From Terrimonas sp. (lineage in GTDB: Bacteria; Bacteroidota; Bacteroidia; Chitinophagales; Chitinophagaceae), in assembly GCF_003075435.1 (NCBI RefSeq), contig NZ_QCZJ01000001.1, forward strand, positions 496,001 through 560,000: 64,000 nucleotides of DNA. The letters are read 5' to 3'. A model generated the notes under the pieces. The model saw nothing but the letters and a program-made list of their open reading frames with translations, did no database searches and had not been told where the DNA came from. Positions 9,272 to 18,526 of the stretch are shown here, in pieces. A program made the translations under genes and the position numbers. Numbering within the stretch: the stretch's first letter is position 1; every line of letters starts with the position of its first letter.

Positions 9272-9303
9272 CGGGAAGCATTCTGCTTCCCGAAATTTTT
9301 TTT
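9272..9303 (+). terminator. Terminator of the SUI1 gene
   Basis: A perfect 9-bp stem, CGGGAAGCA (9272-9280) with TGCTTCCCG (9284-9292), 3-base loop, AAA and a run of nine T. Confidence 0.93.
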
Positions 9304-9311
9304 AGAGGACA

Positions 9312-9640
9312 GTCTCGCGTTTTTCACAGGTGGTCTTCATTACATTTTACGGTGTTTTTCATCGTTTGGCTTTCACAGGATCGACTGGTTCTCCACAAGG
9401 AATTGAATTGTTTTTCTTTAGCATACCGGATTAATCATAATACATTTAAAGGATAAGGAAAGGATATAGACTGATCTGGTTTTCATAGATATTGAAACAG
9501 GTTTTCAAGGATGCTAATGGATTATACTTCACAGGTTATTGGTGTTATTCAAAGGATATGCTCTGATCGGTTTTACAGAATTTACATAAGAACTTTCGGC
9601 TTTTCATAGTATCGCGTTTTTCACAGGTGGTTTATTATTA
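9312..9640. repeat. Degenerate TTTTCAYAGG / CCTRTGAAAA repeat array, copy B
   Basis: The array lies directly behind the SUI1 terminator in a 1.15-kb stretch without a supportable gene. It contains GTTTTTCACAGG, GCTTTCACAGG, TTCTCCACAAGG, GGTTTTCATAG, GGTTTTCAAGG, ACTTCACAGG, GGTTTTACAG and CTTTTCATAG. It is framed by two identical 19-mers, CGCGTTTTTCACAGGTGGT, starting near 9316 and 9613. Stop codons occur in all frames. It belongs with copies A and C. From 9640 to 10000 I see only AT-rich DNA with a 64-codon open frame I do not trust. Confidence 0.55.
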
Positions 9641-10002
9641 GTAATGCACGGAGATGTTTATGTAACCTGTTTCAGCAATTTTTTTTCACAACTAGAAATA
9701 CTTTGATGTAGATCAATGCCATGGCGGTTATTTCATGTTATTCTTATATATTGGTTGATATATGATATTGTAAAAGCCGGAAAATTGCTAAAAAAAACAG
9801 GAGAAGGCCTGTTAAAGCACTCTCCTGGTTATGGTATTTTAATGGCAGCCTTGCTTTTTAATCCATCAACTTATGTATCCTGGTTTAATACATGTACAAG
9901 ATGGATATAAAAGTAGAGTTTACAGATTGCAACGGCTTTACGAAAAAAAATTAATCAGGGTAATCACAGGTTGCCGGGCAGCATGCAGTAACGCTTAAAA
10001 TA

Positions 10003-10030
10003 CCAGGCAGCAATAATATTTGCTGCCTGG
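10003..10030. other. Strong hairpin in long intergenic region
   Basis: An 11-bp stem, CCAGGCAGCAA (10003-10013) with TTGCTGCCTGG (10020-10030), 6-base loop. On the minus strand it is followed by TATTTTAAG, so it could be a second terminator for the oxidoreductase gene, about 350 bases past its stop. Alternatively it belongs to an unseen RNA. The rest of 10031-10290 shows nothing I recognise. Confidence 0.5.
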
Positions 10031-10293
10031 TCACAATGCGTTTATTTACATAAAGGTTAAAAGCGCATCGGTCTTCAACGGATTTGGATACTTCAGATCA
10101 GGGGTACGGAAATTAAATTTGTCATTAATAATACGCAGAAACGGCATTTAATGATATAAACCATCATTCGATAATCTCGTACTTTTTTTACTACAGCTTA
10201 TCAAAAATCACTTAATGAAAATAAAGTTTAGCAAGTAAGTGTTTCTTCTTGTATTCAATATTGACAAATAAGGTGGTTCGGAGCCTTTACAAA

Positions 10294-10329
10294 GCAAAAA
10301 GTGCAAAGCATTTTGTAATTGCCTTGCAC
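10294..10329 (-). terminator. Terminator of the Gfo/Idh/MocA gene
   Basis: On the minus strand GTGCAAGGCA (10329-10320) pairs with TGCTTTGCAC (10310-10301), one mismatch, followed by TTTTTGCTTT. It lies 52 bases past the stop at 10381. Confidence 0.8.
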
Positions 10330-10380
10330 CATAAAACGAAGGAATTCAGCAGATAAGTTCTGCAACAAAATGAAAATATC

Positions 10381-11661
10381 TTAAAAATCATTGAAATTCC
10401 AGGGAGCCCGGAAGGGCCGCGAGATCATAATATTTGCGAACTCATCATCGAACTTCTCTTTTGCGGGATCCCATTTCAGGGGTCGTTGTAATTCATAGGC
10501 GATATTTACCGCATTACAAACTGTGGCTGTACGATGACCAATTTCTACATCAGCAACAGGTAATATTCTTTTTTTAATACAATTAATCCAATCCTGGTGA
10601 TGGTTATCACTAAAATATACTTTCTTCTCCGTAGGTTTTATTTGTATTGTTGCGATATTACCAGGTGTGGATCGGATGAAAGATCTTGAGACTTCAATCG
10701 TTCCTTTACTACCTATAAATTGTATGGCATTATTCTCTCCCCAGGATTTATGATTTACAATAACACCATTAGCATACTTATAGGAAAGCCCGTTTGTAGC
10801 ACCCGGGCTAAATGGTGGCGGTATAAAGGCCACTGGACCTGAAGCATCCATATCAAGCGCCCATTGTACTATATCAAACATATGTGCTCCCCAATCTGTA
10901 ATATACCCACCACCAAAACCGCTGTAGCTACGCCACATAGCCCATGACTCATCTTCTATTGGTGGAGATAATTTTGGATGATATCCCCTGTACATCGATG
11001 GGCCAATCCACATGTTCCAATCAAGATAATCCGGAACAGGCATAGCGGGCAGATCGCATTGTTTCACAGGCTCCCCTACTGATACATTAATTTCTCTTAC
11101 ATCCCCTATATACCCGTTACGAACCAATTCGCTTGCCTGCCTGAAATTATATTGCGAACGCTGCATACTGCCGGTTTGCAGAATTCTCTTATACTTTCTT
11201 GTAGCATTTACCATGGCCCTGCCTTCTGCTATAGTTAAAGCAAGCGGCTTTTCGCAATAAATATCTTTCCCTGCTTTGGCAGCGTCAACAGCTACCTGTG
11301 CATGCCAATGATCCGGAGTAGCCACTACAACCGCATCAATATCTTTTCGCTTCAGCAACTCACGGTAATCTGCAAACGCTGTTACTTCAGCAGACTTCTT
11401 TGCAGCATTTTCTGTTTTTGCAAGTCCGGTAAAAAGCTCGAGTTTCTTTTTGTCTACATCACATGCGGCAACCGTTATTGTTTCAGCAAGTTTCGACATA
11501 CCTTTCAACAAGCCCCTGGCCTGCTTGCCAACTCCGATAAATCCGAGATTAATATGATCATTAGGAGCAATATATCCTTTACCTCCTAATACATGCCGGG
11601 GCACAATCGTAAATGCCGCGGCACTTAATAAAGTGGTTTTAATAAAGTCTTTTCTGCGCAT
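10381..11661 (-). CDS. Gfo/Idh/MocA family oxidoreductase with Tat signal
   Basis: A 426-residue NAD(P)-dependent oxidoreductase of the glucose-fructose oxidoreductase/inositol dehydrogenase family. The N-terminus MRRKDFIKTTLLSAAAF is a twin-arginine signal, so it is probably exported folded to the periplasm. The Rossmann fold starts near residue 38 with the nucleotide loop GFIGVGKQARG, and the family motif EKPLALTIAEGR contains the conserved lysine. The C-terminal half is the substrate-binding domain. Related Bacteroidetes proteins act on sugars or glycosides, but the substrate cannot be told. It is a single gene with its own terminator, next to a TPR histidine kinase gene on the same strand. 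Confidence 0.9.
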   Translation of the reverse strand: MRRKDFIKTTLLSAAAFTIVPRHVLGGKGYIAPNDHINLGFIGVGKQARGLLKGMSKLAETITVAACDVDKKKLELFTGLAKTENAAKKSAEVTAFADYRELLKRKDIDAVVVATPDHWHAQVAVDAAKAGKDIYCEKPLALTIAEGRAMVNATRKYKRILQTGSMQRSQYNFRQASELVRNGYIGDVREINVSVGEPVKQCDLPAMPVPDYLDWNMWIGPSMYRGYHPKLSPPIEDESWAMWRSYSGFGGGYITDWGAHMFDIVQWALDMDASGPVAFIPPPFSPGATNGLSYKYANGVIVNHKSWGENNAIQFIGSKGTIEVSRSFIRSTPGNIATIQIKPTEKKVYFSDNHHQDWINCIKKRILPVADVEIGHRTATVCNAVNIAYELQRPLKWDPAKEKFDDEFANIMISRPFRAPWNFNDF

Positions 11662-11795
11662 GAAGAATAATTTGAGATTGAGTATTAAATATAAAGAGAA
11701 TATTCATACTCCTGCAATCCTTATTTTAAAGGTTGTTATACTACAAGAACGATCATCCGAAATGTTGTTGTAATTGAGATATGCCTTACTTACTC

Positions 11796-13637
11796 TTATT
11801 TAGGCAATGAAACGGTAAATGTGCTTCCTGTGTCCAACTTGCTTTCACAGAAAATTTTGCCGTTTAATTCGTCCACCAGTCGCTTTACTATTGATAAGCC
11901 CAGCCCGGTTGAATATTCCCCTTCTGTAGGCATGGAAGAAATTTTCCCATATTTGCTAAACAGGTACGGAATATCCTCTGCAGATATTCCAACGCCTTCA
12001 TCACTAACGCTGATGATAACATGATTATCTGTTTCTTTAAGATTTAACCTGACCTTTTTACCTCTTGGAGAGAACTTTATTGCATTAGAAAGCAGGTTCT
12101 CGCAAATCCTGCGCAGCATATAGCGATCACACATAAACTGTGTTCCACCCGTTTCATTTTCATAAATGATCTCAATTTCCTTTTGCCGGGCTTGTGGCTC
12201 ATACGCACTAACCATATCTTCCAGGAACGCACTTAAATTCAGAAATTCAAGATTCATCGGGCGGTTTATTTCCTGTTTTTCTATATGCAGGATATTATGG
12301 ATAAGAAGTTCTCCATTATCTGCAGAAGACTGGATACGATAAAGCGCTTTTTTTTGCAGTTCGGTAAAATTAGAAATATTTGATTGCAATATCTGGGTCC
12401 ACATTTTGATGCTGGTGAAAGGCCCACTCAAATCATGCGACACAACACTGATCAGCGAATTTTTTTCACTATTGAACTGAGAAAGTTTTTCATTTTGCTT
12501 TTGTATCAATGCATTCCGCTTTTGCAACTGCTCATTTTTTCGCTTCACCAGCCATAAAATAGTTATAGCAAATACAGCAAGCGATGTTACAGCAAGCGCA
12601 ATAAGTAGCATATTCCGTTTCTGAAATTTCTGCCTGTCTAACTCCAATGTCAATAACTTGTTTTCCTGGCTCTTCTGCTTTACATTAAACCGTTCCTGCA
12701 ATTCCGCCACGGCATCTATCTTTTTTTGAGAAACCAGTGCGGTATCAAGCGTATACCATTTTGTAAAGGATTCATATGCAGGTTTATATTCTCCCCTGTG
12801 TGAAAAATATTTTGCGTATAAAGCATAAACATCTGCCTTCTTCCGTTTTGAATCGATTGCATTTGCCAGCTGTTCAGCAGCATGGAGATATATAGCTGCT
12901 GAGTCAAAATTCTTCTTTTCAATATAAACATCAGCAATATTCAAACAATCATACCATTGCATCTCTTTATCTTTATTGGCAAGATTCTTTTTGTAGTTGA
13001 TCGTAAAATATTGCAACGCTTTATTCCACTGTTTTTTATGAAACCATGCATTACCAATATTGTTGTTAACAGAGCTTACATCAAACATGGGTTTAAATTG
13101 CTCTGCTATTTCCTGTGCCTGTTGCAAATATTTTAATGCGCTGTCAGGATAGCCCAGTTTATTATAAATGGAACCGAGATTTGAACTGTTGGTAAAAATA
13201 GAGGAAGCCTCTTTCCTGTTTATGGCAAGCTCAAGGGCTAATTCATACAACTCCTTTGTCTTTTCAAATTGATTAATGTTATAGTATGCTATAGCAAGAT
13301 CGCCTAAAGCAGAAATTTCATATTCCGGCATTTTAAGTTTTCTCGCTTCTTCCAATGACTTGTAATAATAACTGATGGCAGAATCATATTCATTTTTCAA
13401 CTCATTATATATGCCATTAAGGCGTAGCGACAAAACTGCCCCTTTGTTAAAATTCAGTTCACCCGAGCTTTGCTGGATATACCTGGCATAAAATAATACG
13501 GAATCGGATTTTGCTTCATCAAAATCCAGCACCCTGTCATACAAAGCTTTAAGATGAGCAGTATCTTCCTGGGAAAAACTCCTGGAAAATGAGCATAAGA
13601 ATATTAAAAACAATAAGCCTGTAAATGAACTTTTCAT
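11796..13637 (-). CDS. Sensor histidine kinase with periplasmic TPR repeats
   Basis: A 613-residue membrane kinase. A signal peptide (about 1-22, ending SFSRSFSQ) precedes a tetratricopeptide region (about 30-320; for example DSALKYLQQAQEIAEQF). One membrane helix lies at about residues 340-362, followed by a short coiled coil, a HisKA domain with phospho-acceptor His401 in SVVSHDLSGPF, and an HATPase_c domain with NLLSNAIKFS (N box), DEGVGIS (G1) and GLGLSIVK (G2). No response regulator gene adjoins it, so its partner is unknown. A TATCTTTA element (13695-13702, minus strand) lies 58 bases upstream. A kinase of similar build is at 50460. Confidence 0.92.
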   Translation of the reverse strand: MKSSFTGLLFLIFLCSFSRSFSQEDTAHLKALYDRVLDFDEAKSDSVLFYARYIQQSSGELNFNKGAVLSLRLNGIYNELKNEYDSAISYYYKSLEEARKLKMPEYEISALGDLAIAYYNINQFEKTKELYELALELAINRKEASSIFTNSSNLGSIYNKLGYPDSALKYLQQAQEIAEQFKPMFDVSSVNNNIGNAWFHKKQWNKALQYFTINYKKNLANKDKEMQWYDCLNIADVYIEKKNFDSAAIYLHAAEQLANAIDSKRKKADVYALYAKYFSHRGEYKPAYESFTKWYTLDTALVSQKKIDAVAELQERFNVKQKSQENKLLTLELDRQKFQKRNMLLIALAVTSLAVFAITILWLVKRKNEQLQKRNALIQKQNEKLSQFNSEKNSLISVVSHDLSGPFTSIKMWTQILQSNISNFTELQKKALYRIQSSADNGELLIHNILHIEKQEINRPMNLEFLNLSAFLEDMVSAYEPQARQKEIEIIYENETGGTQFMCDRYMLRRICENLLSNAIKFSPRGKKVRLNLKETDNHVIISVSDEGVGISAEDIPYLFSKYGKISSMPTEGEYSTGLGLSIVKRLVDELNGKIFCESKLDTGSTFTVSLPK

Positions 13638-13763
13638 AAGAAAGTTTTAAACCAGGCCTGCTGTTATGCCGGTAACATTTGTGTACATATTGCATAAAGA
13701 TAAAGAAATGACGATATTAACCTTAATGCAAGGCAACAAAATATAAGATCGATACAGGTATAT

Positions 13764-15341
13764 TTATTTTACTTTCAATATTGGCTTCACCTGCTGCAAT
13801 GGTCCATTTTGCAATCTGAGGTAGTATACTCCCGGAGCCAATCCTGTACTGTTAAATGGCAAAGTATAAGTGTTCCCGATTTGATCCTTATCTACCAGCA
13901 CAGTTACTACCCTTCCCATACAATCTATAACCTGCACCAATGTATGCCCTCCCTGTGTAATATACTTAACCGATGTTTGTGAAGTAAATGGATTAGGATA
14001 GTTTGATATTAAATTTACACCGGCTTTTTTATTAAGTTCATTTATTCCATTACATGAGCCGTCCTGTATGATTGGCAGTGATTGAAAATTTTTCAGCAGG
14101 ATTGATTGTAATGCCGATGAATCAGCACAGAACCATTTTTCTAAAACAGAGGCATAAATACTTCTGTAATCATATTGATGAGGAATATTATCATTAACAG
14201 AAACATTAGCTGATATGGAAGGGTTACTGCCTAACACTCCGGGCTGTACTTTACTGCCAAAAACAAGCATTGGCGCTGCAACACCGTGGTCTGTTCCCAT
14301 GCTGTAATTAGATTTAATACGCCTGCCGAATTCAGAAAACGTAAATGAAATCACGCGGTCTTCAATACCTAAAAATGCCAGGTCATCCTGGAACGCTTTT
14401 ACAGCATCGGATAATTGTTTAAGCAACAATGCATGCTTCCCGGTGGTGGTATCCATTTCTTCTGCCTGCATGGAATGTGTATCAAAACCGGTATAGCTAA
14501 CCATATATACTCTTGTTTTCAATCCCCCTTTTATAAGCCTTGCAACAATTTTAAGTTGTGCAGCCAGGATATTTCCGTCGGGATAAGGCAATTGCTGCGA
14601 AGATTTTGATGCCGCATTTTTTATAGCGCCTGCAAACAATTCTGTTTGTCTCGCTATTTCTCTTATATAGGTTAATTCCTTACCTGCTCTTGTAGCCGGC
14701 GCCGGGTCTTTAATATCATCTACTATATTATAAAATGATGTCGGGTTAGAAATACTCATTGCCATACCCATGCCAGGTCCCTGGAAAGTAAGCGATGATA
14801 CAGAACCAATTTGTATTGCTAAAGGATCAGGCATGGTGGCATTAGGATAGCCACTGGGAAAGTTGGGAAATTCATAGTTGAGATATCGTCCTACCCAACC
14901 GCTATCAATAACCTCATCACTATCTGAAGCACTCATCCATATATCAGTTGATCTGAAGTGAGATAAATTGGGCTCAGGATAGCCCGCTGCCTGCACTATA
15001 GTAGCCTTACCATTGTTAAATAATTCCTGGATGCCTGTCATTGCCGGATGCAACCCTGTAGCTGCATTGCCCTGGAGTGTAAGTATTTTATTTTCCGGGA
15101 TTGCAATGTTGGTTCTGGCTTTGTAGTAATTCGAATAATTGTCCCTGGGTATAATCATGTTCAACCCGTCATTACCTCCATTCATTTGTATAATCACCAA
15201 TACATGATCTGTTTCTGTAGCAAAATTAGTTAAAGAGGTAAGCCACGGGCTTGGTGAAAGTGCTGTAACCGTATGGCCATTTACGAACGAAGGTAAAATG
15301 GTTGCTGGTATTGTATTGCGTAAAAAATCTCTGCGTTTCAT
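13764..15341 (-). CDS. DUF1501 protein with Tat signal and type IX secretion sorting domain
   Basis: The protein starts at the ATG at 15341 (MKRRDFLRNTIPATILPSF), a twin-arginine-type signal, giving 525 residues; a longer open frame upstream overlaps the preceding gene and is unlikely. The body (about 40-430) is a DUF1501 domain, a family of the alkaline-phosphatase/sulfatase-like fold, with QMNGGNDGLNMI, FSEFGRRI and GTDHG motifs. The last 80 residues (SNYPNPFTSQTSVKY to GVYYLRLQNG) are a type A sorting tail for the type IX secretion system, predicting surface attachment or release. It lies 34 bases after the DUF1800 gene, its usual partner. Biochemical role is unknown. Confidence 0.9.
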   Translation of the reverse strand: MKRRDFLRNTIPATILPSFVNGHTVTALSPSPWLTSLTNFATETDHVLVIIQMNGGNDGLNMIIPRDNYSNYYKARTNIAIPENKILTLQGNAATGLHPAMTGIQELFNNGKATIVQAAGYPEPNLSHFRSTDIWMSASDSDEVIDSGWVGRYLNYEFPNFPSGYPNATMPDPLAIQIGSVSSLTFQGPGMGMAMSISNPTSFYNIVDDIKDPAPATRAGKELTYIREIARQTELFAGAIKNAASKSSQQLPYPDGNILAAQLKIVARLIKGGLKTRVYMVSYTGFDTHSMQAEEMDTTTGKHALLLKQLSDAVKAFQDDLAFLGIEDRVISFTFSEFGRRIKSNYSMGTDHGVAAPMLVFGSKVQPGVLGSNPSISANVSVNDNIPHQYDYRSIYASVLEKWFCADSSALQSILLKNFQSLPIIQDGSCNGINELNKKAGVNLISNYPNPFTSQTSVKYITQGGHTLVQVIDCMGRVVTVLVDKDQIGNTYTLPFNSTGLAPGVYYLRLQNGPLQQVKPILKVK

Positions 15342-15375
15342 AGTATTGGATTTTGTATCGGAAAGATCAATGATT

Positions 15376-17046
15376 TTATGAAAGTTGATATTCAGGCAGC
15401 GCCAATAAATATTTATAGAGCTCACTTAAACGGGTATGCACCGTTTGATACGCCATCATATCTGTTGGATTAGCAATATAGGTATTCCATGCATTGGTCC
15501 AGTAATAATCATTTGTTTGACCGGTTAAAAGAATTTCTTTCTTTAATTGCTCTTTGATAGTATCAGACAATTGTATCCTGTAAAGCACTGCCAGTGAATC
15601 TTCAACCAGCATTTTTGGATCGCCCGGGTTATTTAAAGACCTGGCGAAGGCAACTGAGTCAACCTGCAGAAGAAAATTATTTAAAGTATAACCCGTATTT
15701 ATCAGCGTATCAGTAAACTGGTTTCGCTTGGGATAAGTGTCATTGTTGATCCACATTTCATGAAATGTGGGTATCTGGTAATATGCCGGCCATCCTGAAA
15801 CGCTTGGCGGGTCACCCAACTCCTGCTGCATAAGACTGCTAAGCCAGAGAAGTTCGCCACATGCTGCATAGGCAGTAGTATAGTCACTGCCGGGAGGTAG
15901 CGCTACCTTCATTTCCCTGCAGGTGCCAACAACAAAATCTACAGGGCTTTTTATAAAACACCCCTGGTTCATTACATCAAAAAAATGTTCACTCTTCAGT
16001 AATGCAGACAGTACCGGTGCAATATCCCAGTTATAATTTTGAAGCATTTGTGCAAGCGGAGCGATCACATTTTCTTCAGCAGCCTGGTCTATTTCATAAT
16101 ATACAAACCATTTATACAGTTCCTTCACAATGTATACGGATGCTTCAGCACCTTTACTGAAGATCATGTTGATTAATTCATCCAGCTCTTCCTCTCCCGC
16201 TGTACTGCCGCTTTTGCCCTGTATCGTTTTATTATTATAGAAAGAAGAAAAGGTTTTATTACCTGTATCATGGCTGCTTCCGTCAAAGTATGAAGTATTG
16301 GAAAGCTCGTCATTTCTCCACCCGGTTAAAACTCTTGCAGCTGCTTTAACATCATCTTCTGTATAGTTAGGATTATTTTCTTTTCCGAGTGTAAACAATT
16401 CCTGTAGTTCCCTGGCAAAATTTTCATCCGGTGCATACTTACTGTTATGTTCTCCATTTTGATATACCAGCATTAACGGATCAATAGCTATAGACCTGGC
16501 AAGGGCTTTAAAATTACCAAGACAGTTTTGCCTGAGCAAAGTATGATGTTTGTATGCAAAACGCGCATTCTGGGAAGATGCCATCTCCGTAGCAAAATGA
16601 TTGTGCCAGAACAAGGTCATTTTCTCCCTTATATTCCTTGGTTGATTCAGCAGTATCCCTATCCACCATTTTTTTAGTGATTGTTTTCTTTTTTCTCCAA
16701 CATCGCTATCCTCGTTATTACTATAAATCCAGGTTGTTCCGGCATCTACATCCGAATCAGGATTTTGCGCGTCACCCGTATCATAATCTTTAAGCGGTGG
16801 ATCAGGCATAGGAGAAGTAATGGTAAGTAACTCATCAACACATTGCTCCATTGTTTTTTGAGAGAAATATTCAATATCAGGTAAGGTGGCGCCAAACATT
16901 GTTCTTTTAAGCAGATGCGCAACTTCGTTTTTTGTCCATGACCCGCTATACTGGTTTAGCCCGGTTGAAGTTCTGCCACTAACTGTATAAGTTGAAACAA
17001 TATTTTTTTTTGCACGACGCGCCTTTAAAAATGAACGCCTGTCCAT
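15376..17046 (-). CDS. DUF1800 domain protein
   Basis: A 556-residue member of DUF1800, with the signature KNEVAHLLKRTMFGATLPDIEYF near the N-terminus, then WHNHFATE, NFARELQELFTLG and AARVLTGW. DUF1800 genes are typically paired with DUF1501 genes, as here (first gene of a two-gene unit). The family's function is not known. The N-terminus (MDRRSFLKARRAKKN) has an RR motif but no clear hydrophobic stretch after it, so export by Tat is doubtful. It is transcribed alone upstream; 193 bases separate it from the thiolase stop. Confidence 0.9.
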   Translation of the reverse strand: MDRRSFLKARRAKKNIVSTYTVSGRTSTGLNQYSGSWTKNEVAHLLKRTMFGATLPDIEYFSQKTMEQCVDELLTITSPMPDPPLKDYDTGDAQNPDSDVDAGTTWIYSNNEDSDVGEKRKQSLKKWWIGILLNQPRNIREKMTLFWHNHFATEMASSQNARFAYKHHTLLRQNCLGNFKALARSIAIDPLMLVYQNGEHNSKYAPDENFARELQELFTLGKENNPNYTEDDVKAAARVLTGWRNDELSNTSYFDGSSHDTGNKTFSSFYNNKTIQGKSGSTAGEEELDELINMIFSKGAEASVYIVKELYKWFVYYEIDQAAEENVIAPLAQMLQNYNWDIAPVLSALLKSEHFFDVMNQGCFIKSPVDFVVGTCREMKVALPPGSDYTTAYAACGELLWLSSLMQQELGDPPSVSGWPAYYQIPTFHEMWINNDTYPKRNQFTDTLINTGYTLNNFLLQVDSVAFARSLNNPGDPKMLVEDSLAVLYRIQLSDTIKEQLKKEILLTGQTNDYYWTNAWNTYIANPTDMMAYQTVHTRLSELYKYLLALPEYQLS

Positions 17047-17182
17047 AGGATAAGTATTGAATTTAAGTTTTAGCGTTAACCGGTTTCAAAATCACAAAAA
17101 CGCTGCCAGTAGTTCTATAAAATACAGATCGTTGACATTTGTCAACTGTATACTATCATATTTTGATATTAGTTATCTGCAA

Positions 17183-17207
17183 TAAAAAAAACCGGGCGGG
17201 CCCGGTT
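17183..17207 (-). terminator. Terminator of the thiolase gene
   Basis: On the minus strand AACCGGGC (17207-17200) and GCCCGGTT (17197-17190) form an 8-bp GC-rich stem followed by TTTTTTTATT, 33 bases past the thiolase stop. Confidence 0.92.
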
Positions 17208-17239
17208 ATACAACTTGATATATGTTTATTTAGTATTTT

Positions 17240-18418
17240 CTAACCTATGTTTTCGATGATTCCCGCGATCCCCTGTCCACCACCTACGCAGGCGGTTACA
17301 ATGCCATATTTTTTATTGAGCCTTTTCATATCGTTTACTATCTGAATAGTGAGCTTGCAGCCGGTGCATCCAAGCGGATGTCCTAATGCGATAGCTCCGC
17401 CATTAATGTTTACTATCCCAGGGTCTAAATCAAGCTTTCTTATTACAGCAATTGACTGCGATGCGAAAGCTTCATTCAATTCGATCAAATCAATCTGCCC
17501 CAGGTTCATGCCTGCCTGTTTCAAAACTTTTGGCACCGCTTCTATAGGACCTATACCCATAACACGCGGAGGCACTCCTGCAGATGCACAGGCGATTAAT
17601 CTTGCAATAGGTTTTAACCCCAGTTCATTCATCATTTTTTCACCCATCACAATTACAAAAGCGGCGCCATCACTGGTTTGGGAAGAATTACCCGCGGTAA
17701 CGCTGCCACCGGCAGCAAATACAGGTTTCAATTTTGCCAATACTTCAATGGAGGTGTCAGCACGTGGCCCTTCATCGGTATCAACCACAAAACTTTTGGT
17801 TTGCTTCTTCCCTTTATTATCTACATAAACTTCGTCTACGGTTACGGGTAAGATACCGGATTTAAAATATCCATTCTTTATAGCATTAATCGCTTTCTGA
17901 TGCGAATGATACGAAAACACATCCTGGTCTTCTCGACTCACATTATATTCTTTGGCTACCGCCTCGGCGGTAAGTCCCATGCTCAAATAATAATCAGGGT
18001 CATCTTTTGCAATAGAATAAGCCGGTACTGTTTTCCACCCTGCTGTAGGCACAAGGCTCATGCTTTCTGTACCTCCTGCAACTATACAATCTGCCTGGCC
18101 AGTTCGTATTTTGGCGGTGGCAATAGCAATGGTCTCTAATCCTGACGCACAATACCTGTTTACTGTCATACCCGGCACTTCAAAACCCAGAGCCCTTGCA
18201 GCAATAATCCTACCTACCTGTAAGCCCTGCTCTGCCTCAGGCACAGCGTTCCCCACTATTACATCATCTATTCTTTTAGCCTCTAATTGAGGCACAGAGG
18301 CTAACAATCCCTGGATTACTTCTATAGCAAGATCATCCGGGCGGGTAAACCTGAAATTACCTTTCTTGGATTTTCCAACCGCGGTTCTGTAACCGGCAAT
18401 AATATATGCTTCCTGCAT
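17240..18418 (-). CDS. Thiolase (acetyl-CoA C-acyltransferase)
   Basis: A 392-residue cytoplasmic thiolase that condenses or cleaves acyl-CoA with acetyl-CoA. Nucleophile Cys90 lies in VNRYCASGLET. The C-terminal catalytic elements are NEAFASQ, GGAIALGHPLGCTG (His) and CVGGGQG (second Cys). Length and motifs fit both FadA-type beta-oxidation thiolase and acetoacetyl-CoA thiolase. A 3-hydroxybutyryl-CoA dehydrogenase gene at 41494 could act in the same pathway but is far away. The gene has its own promoter (18455-18485) and terminator, so it is probably monocistronic. It diverges from pyrD. Confidence 0.95.
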   Translation of the reverse strand: MQEAYIIAGYRTAVGKSKKGNFRFTRPDDLAIEVIQGLLASVPQLEAKRIDDVIVGNAVPEAEQGLQVGRIIAARALGFEVPGMTVNRYCASGLETIAIATAKIRTGQADCIVAGGTESMSLVPTAGWKTVPAYSIAKDDPDYYLSMGLTAEAVAKEYNVSREDQDVFSYHSHQKAINAIKNGYFKSGILPVTVDEVYVDNKGKKQTKSFVVDTDEGPRADTSIEVLAKLKPVFAAGGSVTAGNSSQTSDGAAFVIVMGEKMMNELGLKPIARLIACASAGVPPRVMGIGPIEAVPKVLKQAGMNLGQIDLIELNEAFASQSIAVIRKLDLDPGIVNINGGAIALGHPLGCTGCKLTIQIVNDMKRLNKKYGIVTACVGGGQGIAGIIENIG

Positions 18419-18454
18419 GTGTAAAAATTTAGTTGTTTATGCAACTTTATATCC

Positions 18455-18485
18455 CAAAGTTAACTATCCCATTTTGCAAAGCAAA
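18455..18485 (-). promoter_or_regulatory. Bacteroidetes-type promoter of the thiolase gene
   Basis: On the minus strand TTTG (18485-18482), 19 bases, then TAACTTTG (18462-18455) match the Bacteroidetes consensus TTTG-N19-21-TAnnTTTG exactly, about 37 bases before the thiolase ATG. On the plus strand TACCTTCG (18511-18518) is a weaker -7 candidate for pyrD. Confidence 0.75.
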
Positions 18486-18526
18486 ATCTGGTAAACATTC
18501 GCGCTATTATTACCTTCGCGCCGCAT

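Noticed and set aside
9716-9910. A 64-codon plus-strand frame with two hydrophobic stretches
   Set aside because: Codon use and composition look random, and it lies in AT-rich DNA without promoter or terminator; a decayed gene cannot be excluded.
15342-15425. Longer start for the DUF1501 protein
   Set aside because: The extra 28 residues overlap the DUF1800 gene end and would bury the Tat signal that begins at the ATG at 15341.
17047-17182. tRNA or small RNA gene in intergenic gaps
   Set aside because: I scanned this and the other gaps for cloverleaf-like patterns, GGTTCRANYCC arms and CCA ends and saw none that fit.
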